Part shown: in pieces, positions 58,875 through 64,000 of the stretch | How positions within the stretch are numbered: the first letter of the stretch is position 1 | Layout: the number at the start of each line of letters is the position of its first letter | Notes under the pieces: generated by a model | What the model saw: only the letters and a program-made list of their open reading frames with translations | Told to the model about the DNA's origin: nothing | Database searches by the model: none | Assembly: GCA_015501605.1 (NCBI GenBank) | Contig: JADNRZ010000001.1 | Coordinates: forward strand, 2,604,001 to 2,668,000 | Length of the DNA: 64,000 nucleotides | Direction of reading: 5' to 3' | Source: Panaeolus papilionaceus | Taxonomy: Eukaryota > Basidiomycota > Agaricomycetes > Agaricales | Position numbers and translations under genes: made by a program

Positions 58875-59217
58875 ATAATGTGACGCTGAAAATTTTACAC
58901 AGTAAGAGTACTTATTGACAGTCCCTGAGTGGTAAAAATGCATTTTTCTGTTTCTTCTTTTTTTCTTTCTTGTACACCATAGAAATAGTCTGGAGTAATG
59001 GAATCTTCTTTTTCGACGAATTTGATGGTGGTCTATGTCTGTGTTGGAAAGTTGGTGCCAAGATGCGGGTGAGTTGACGAACGTGTGTGGTGTTGGTCCG
59101 AAAATTGCCTGATTCGGAAGGGATGATGATTGTTGAGTGAGATTTGTTTCTATATATAGCTGAGAGTAGTTTATGGTACTGTTTCTGCTCGAACACCCTT
59201 ATAACCCGACTACTATC
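58875..59217. other. Intergenic region between U1-C and VTC1
   Basis: This holds the 3' flank of U1-C and the promoter of VTC1. A T-rich tract lies near 58950-58970. No gene is seen. Confidence 0.55.
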
Positions 59218-59898
59218 ATGTCCACCCAACCTTTACTTCAAAGGACAGCTACAAAGCGGATAGCTCTACCCGTCAGAGTTGAACCAAAGGTCTCTTTTGC
59301 TAATGAACGTACTTTTCTCTCATGGCTCCATTTCACCGTCGTTTTGGGTGGTCTTGCAGTTGGTTTGCTGAATTTTGGTGATAAGGTACGTCTTACCCAC
59401 GTTCTTTACTCTCTCTTCAAGTTTTTCTTTTGTTAAAATTTATCTTTTTATCTATGGTGGACATGTAGGTTGGAAAGATTAGCGCTGCCATGTTTTCTGT
59501 TGTCGGTGAGCATCGTCCTTGTTGTCATCTCAAACATCCGCCCGTCCTCCTTCAGTCGCGACATTAGTCGTGTGATACCCTCCTATGCTCTCCTGTCTTA
59601 CTTTACATCACCTTAGCCATGGCCATTATGATCTATGCACTCTACACATACCACTGGAGAGCTGCCTCTATTCGTCGTGGTGGAAGAGGACCTTATGATG
59701 ATCGTCTTGGTCCGGTGGGTCCGCTACGTCATGTCCCATTCTCCAATTACTGACACTTATCTACCTTTTACAGACCGTTCTGTGCATCGCTTTATTGGGT
59801 AGGTCTACTACCACCTCTAAGATCGAACTTGGCTAACCAATGCCTCGAAATTTAGTCGCTGTTATTGTCAACTTCATTCTTCGCTTCACGGAATCGTA
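59218..59898 (+). CDS. VTC1: Vacuolar transporter chaperone subunit VTC1
   Basis: VTC1 is the small membrane subunit of the VTC complex, which makes polyphosphate and imports it into the vacuole. The first exon is [20 protein letters not shown]. It is followed by [62 protein letters not shown] and [14 protein letters not shown]. Three membrane segments fit the DUF202 fold. Very short exons are used; one encodes only TVLCIALL. The total is about 125 residues, the normal size. Confidence 0.93.
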
Positions 59899-60327
59899 AT
59901 CTTCCCAACCGTCCCCAACGATTTCGGCGCGTCGTATTTATTGCATGCTTGCGTACTAGCTGGCACAGTGTGTATATTTTTACTACGGATGAGCGGGACG
60001 AAAAAGAGCGATTCCTTTCCAGTTCTGACAAAACCATCTATCACACTTTGTTTCTCTTGACCGTCTTTCGCTTTTCGGTACAGGACTTGCCTTCTCATCT
60101 ACATGTTTAACACATATCTACTTGTACACTTTGCATAGCTCTCAACACATATAAACATTATATATATATCACATCCGTTTCTGCCTTTTATGAGGCCCAG
60201 CTGCTCTTGTGGACGCTGTGTCAACAGAAGAAACGGAAACCGATCTTCGAGACTGGAAAACACCAAATAGAAAAAAAGTGAGGCAAATTGAGTAACCCCA
60301 TCTTCGCCGCCGCTGTCAATAAGTAAA
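59899..60327. other. Convergent intergenic region
   Basis: This holds the 3' flanks of VTC1 and SWC4. No gene or structural RNA is recognised. Confidence 0.55.
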
Positions 60328-62139
60328 TTAAGATGAGCTCACATGCTTGCGATTTCGGCCACTCCGGATGCTAGCAACACTTTGTGCTCGACCATCCTCT
60401 CCCTCGGTTTCCCCTTCCCTATCATGTCCGTCAATGTCCATCCCGTCTTTTCCTCCCGCACCACCTTCCCCGGCATCTCGTGATATGCTTCTTCTTCTAA
60501 TCGCTATGCGTTCCTTTAGCGTATTGATATCAAGATCCAACTTGTCTGAAACACGCTTCGTTTCTACCAATGCCGTCGTGGCCTCAACCAGCGCTTCCAG
60601 GTGCGCAACATTGTCCTTTGTCGGCATGACCAGTCGCGTATGGGAGATTCCCAGCTCAGCGAGAGCTTGTGTGATTTTGGGCAGTATCGCGGGTTTGGGC
60701 GTAGGCAGTTTGAATGACCGGAGATAGGCTGGCTGATGAGCTGCCTTGGTTGCACTTCCCGTAGCTGGTCCGTCAGTTCTAATGATGCAATGCAGAGCAT
60801 CTAGTGACGGTAGAGAGATTTCATTGCGTCAGTTTTCCTTTTACAAGTAGAGGAGTGAGAAGAGAGAAGTACCGTGTGCTGCGTCTTTGGTTGACTGCTT
60901 CTTGACCGTTGGATAGGAAGCCGAGGGAGGAGTTGGAGTAGCGGGTGAGTCTGCTTCCAAAAGGGTTCCCTTCTTTTTCTTCTTGGGAGGCTCTGCTCCA
61001 ATAACACCCAACGAGACACCGTCATCCTCAACGATGTCGGGTAATCCAGAGTCCATACCAGCCAATGTGCGTAATAACGTTTCTCTCTCGCGTTTGAATC
61101 TTCTTTCTGTCTGCTCTAGACGCTTGAGCTCGATGTATAATGCCTCTTCCTCTGCCACTTGTTCTGGTGTCCGGTTTTCCAAACTTTGGATATATTTCTT
61201 GCGCAGCAGCTCGCGATCTGGGACGTGTTATTTGTCAGGATACCTTGAGCTAGTACAAACACACCTTTGTCGAACTGGAAACTTGACAGCATCGCTGCTC
61301 TGCCTGATTCCTCGCCATTCCATGGTCGGTTCCGAATGAGCTTCCGACAGACACTATAGTAGCGTTCTTTGAGGTCCTGTAAAGGGGTTAATTTGCTTCA
61401 AGTTGGTATAAAAGCCGACTTTACCTCCATCGATCTTTCTGACCCTCCAGGATACTCGTAACGATCGTGGACGATGTACCACCGAGAATCATATTCCAAA
61501 ACCAGTTTGAAGAGATAATCCGTCTCTTCTTTGGACCACGCATCGTCTGGAAGGGTGTTCATGAAACACGTCCTGCACATGTATTTTAAGAGGATACTTA
61601 CCATTTAACCAACGGATATATTCTTCGTCTGTGTAATTCCATGAAGTAGGCGGTATGTTGTATTTTGCAAACTTGTATTCTGAATTTTCACTGATTAATA
61701 AACATGCTAGCATTGAATAAAGTCTAATACCATTCGTAGGGTCGGGTTCAGTCGACATTTCGTCGCCATTATCTTTGACAACCTTTTCCCAATGTCCCAA
61801 CAACAATCCATCCTTCCGTGCACTATTCTTGAATGTTTTCCACTCCCTGTAATTTTTTTCATTTAAGTTATTAGAGATTATACTCATATAACGTGTTACA
61901 TACCATTTTGTCTTCCCAGCAATTGAGCCAAGTTTCGGTTTTGCTTTAAAACGCGGTTTAGAGAGCTGCGCCGCTAATGACGGTGCCTGAGGACCAATGA
62001 GAGCATAAAGTTCTCTTGGAATTCCCTCTGGTTTTCTCGTTGTTGGTGCCAATTGTTTCTTTGGTTGTGAGGGACCTTGTTCTTGTGAAGGTTCTGGTAA
62101 TTGGAGGGCACTGCGAATGTCAGCAGCTGAAGCAGCCAT
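60328..62139 (-). CDS. SWC4: SWC4/DMAP1, shared subunit of SWR1 and NuA4
   Basis: This is a chromatin protein of the histone variant exchange complex SWR1 and the acetyltransferase NuA4. The N-terminus reads MAASAADIRSALQLPEPSQE, and PRELYALIGPQAPSL and LGSIAGKTKW follow. The SANT-like domain is DDAWSKEETDYLFKLVLEYD then RWYIVHDRYE. Later blocks are LKERYYSVCRKLIRNRPWN and ELLRKKYIQSLENRTPEQVA. A coiled segment follows, with a basic KKKKK patch. The C-terminal DMAP1 domain includes LPKITQALAELGISHTRLVM. The total is about 480 residues over eight or so exons. The start at 62139 is the first Met. Confidence 0.9.
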
Positions 62140-62403
62140 TTCGATGGTGAGTGAATGAATTCAAGAGAGGTTTAATCACGTGGACACGAATAGTGATTGG
62201 ATATGGCAAGTGTGCTAAGAATATCTCACCGACTGTCTGGGCGCTATGTACCCCAGTTTCACACACACACCATGTCCGTCTCTGATATGAACTTGCCGTG
62301 TTTGAATTCGAATCTTCACATCCGCAGCCCATCTCCTTAAATACGACTCAACCAGTCCGTGACTCTTTCTCCGCCTTTCTATCTCTTTTACTGTCCTTCA
62401 ATC
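62140..62403. promoter_or_regulatory. Bidirectional SWC4/AAA promoter
   Basis: This 264-bp space holds CACGTG at 62177-62182 and a CA repeat (ACACACACACAC) at about 62261-62272. It lies between SWC4 (-) and the AAA ATPase gene (+). Confidence 0.4.
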
Positions 62404-64000
62404 ATGTCTACCCCTGATCACGACGACTTTGTGAACATCTGGATGAGCCCTGACGTCGATGGTCATAATCATAATAAGAAGAAACACCATGACCACAAGG
62501 AACACAAGGAGAAAAAGGACTTTTACGGGGAGTGGATCGACGAAGGTACGTACTTGCTCGTCTACGCGTTCGATATAAAGTATGCTGAACACGACGATCA
62601 CAGCTTCCGGAAAGACTAGCATCCCACCACTCATTGGGTAGGAATACATTGTCTATAATGTTCACCTCAGGCTCTCTCAACCTAACACACTCCTCGTTCA
62701 GTGCCAATGCTCTTAAACGCCTCTATCCAAACCACACACTGATCATGACTCCTGGTTATGGAATGAACCTCTTGGGCACACCAGGCGTGACTGTGGAGAT
62801 AATCGAAAAGACGCCACTCATCACTAACCTCATGTTCATACCCCTCCCCCGCAGCGCGGGGGTTCCAGGGTTTCTGATTGATCAAATCGAATACGGTGCT
62901 TTCAAGTTGACGTGGAGTGTGCGCAGTTGCTTTGTTCTTATCTTCATTGACGCAAGTAACTAACCTACTGACGGTCCTTCTATCGAATGGCCGTGTATAG
63001 GGCTACGAGTTCATCGTCTTCAACGTCTCTGTAAGTTTAAGCCCATAGCCTCGATGGATCGTGTGCTGAGCTTTTCTGGAAACCCAGTACCCCTCAGGGT
63101 TCGGCAGTGCTCCGCAATACTTCATTCTCCACGAGGGTCAGTTATCACCTCTCTTACAGCATCATCCACACTGTGGTCTTACACGCCCGTCACCCCTTAA
63201 CAGGTCCAGAGGATGTGTCCCGCCTCCTTCTCCTGACAGCAGGTGCATACGGAGACGCTCTGCACGATGAAATCTGGGTCTACGATCAAGGCTGGTGGCA
63301 AAAGAGTCGCAGCCTCTGGGCTGAGGTGCAGAAAGCAAGCTGGAACGACGTCATCCTGAAAGAGGAATTCAAGAAGGCTCTTCAGAAAGATGTTTACGGC
63401 TTTTTCGCATCCGAGCAAATATACAAGGACTTAAACATTCCATGGAAGGTGTGTGCTCAATTGATTCGGGAACACTGGCACGAATGTTTATTCCATGCGG
63501 TGATGGTAGCGTGGCTTGATTATGTATGGGCCCCCTGGTGCGTACCCCTACTCATAGTTGGTATGCATTCGTTCGTACTAAGTGCTTTTCATGACAGGAA
63601 ATGGAAAGACTATCAGTCTCAAGACCATTATGAAGACATGCAGCGACAAAGGCTTCGCACCTCTCTACGTCAAGTCATTCCAAAGTAAGTGCGCTTTGTG
63701 GAATCATTCGGCAGCGTGACTTAAATAAGAATAGGCTACAGTGGCGAGGAAGCTGCAATGAATGCTGTCTTCTCCAAAGCTCGTCAATTGTCTCCCTGTG
63801 TTGTCATTTTGGAGGATCTAGATAGCTTGATCAACGACCGTAACCGCTCCTTCTTCCTCAACCAACTTGATGGACTCGAAGGTAATGATGGCTTGCTCAT
63901 CATTGGAACTACCAACCACTTCGAGCGTTTGGATCCTGGTTTGAGCTCGAGGCCCAGTCGGTTCGACAGGAAGTTGTAAGTATATGGTCTTCTCAATCCA
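62404..64000 (+). CDS. AAA-family ATPase, partial at right edge
   Basis: The 5' part of a AAA ATPase found in basidiomycetes. Exon 1 (MSTPDHDDFVNIWMSPDVDG, then a His/Lys-rich run) joins to SHHSLGSLNLTHSSFSANAL and GYGMNLLGTPGVTVEIIEK. The middle has EGPEDVSRLLLLTAGAYGDA and WAEVQKASWNDVILKEEFKK. The Walker A motif is split by an intron: RGLIMYGPPG then NGKTISLK. Further on are TCSDKGFAPLYVKSF, then SGEEAAMNAVFSKARQLSPC and Walker B VVILEDLDSLI. Sensor residues (LLIIGTTNHFERLDPGL) and the arginine-finger region (RPSRFDRK) follow. A GTAAGT donor at 63977 shows that the gene continues beyond the window. The client is unknown. Confidence 0.84.

Noticed and set aside
1..64000. Operon-like or CRISPR or prokaryotic features
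   Set aside because: Introns throughout, eukaryotic gene families and no spaced direct repeats rule these out.
1..64000. Transposons, retroelements or repeats of transposable origin
   Set aside because: I saw no reverse transcriptase, transposase, integrase or long terminal repeats in any frame. Small diverged remnants cannot be excluded by eye.
1..64000. tRNA or rRNA genes
   Set aside because: T-loop-like strings such as GGTTCGAA at 53171 lack a matching acceptor stem and anticodon arm; no rRNA signature was seen.

Overview
The window is nuclear DNA from a filamentous basidiomycete, most likely an Agaricomycete (mushroom-forming class). Genes are packed on both strands. Almost every gene is broken by many short introns of about 50-60 nt with GT...AG ends. 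The protein families (KRE6/SKN1 GH16, GH79, Grr1, haspin, large RhoGEFs, a basidiomycete-type F-box family, a cluster-type AAA ATPase) are fungal. I saw no rRNA, tRNA, CRISPR array, transposon or prokaryotic operon. Species cannot be named from the sequence alone.

Layout. 0.9-6.0 kb: an F-box protein (-) and a KRE6/SKN1-type beta-glucan synthesis protein (+). 6.4-14.2 kb: haspin kinase (-) and GINS subunit Psf2 (+) sharing one short promoter, a YVC1-type TRP channel (-), and Arp2/3 subunit ARPC3 (+). 14.3-20.3 kb: NOB1 (-), LEU2 3-isopropylmalate dehydrogenase (+), glycogen branching enzyme (-). 20.7-27.1 kb: a RING protein and a large RhoGEF (both +). 27.4-34.7 kb: a secreted GH79 enzyme (-), a PAF-acetylhydrolase-type lipase (+), the NatA catalytic subunit NAA10 (+), an alpha/beta hydrolase (-). 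35.1-39.8 kb: a C2H2 finger protein (-), a CCDC97 protein (+), a Reb1-like Myb protein (+). 40.1-46.2 kb: a membrane-anchored double amidohydrolase (+), a small membrane protein (-), a Grr1-like LRR protein without F-box (+). 47.1-56.1 kb: a second RhoGEF (+), an unrecognised basidiomycete protein (-), true GRR1 (-). 56.2-64 kb: a small unknown protein (+), LSM3 (-), U1-C (+), VTC1 (+), SWC4 (-), and an AAA ATPase that runs off the right edge.

How they fit together. Most genes are housekeeping and not one pathway, but several neighbours share roles. Haspin and Psf2 (mitosis and replication) share a 229-bp promoter with two MluI cell-cycle boxes. LSM3 and U1-C (both splicing) share a 182-bp promoter. 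Two Grr1-family proteins and two RhoGEFs lie within 35 kb of each other. I did not find a clear new defence or mobile system. The most interesting observations are an apparent frameshift at the end of psf2, a degenerate second half in the amidohydrolase, a start codon that seems to be split by an intron, the Grr1 paralogue that has lost its F-box, and palindromic promoter motifs repeated across divergent gene pairs. Exon borders were worked out by eye; starts marked uncertain need transcript data.
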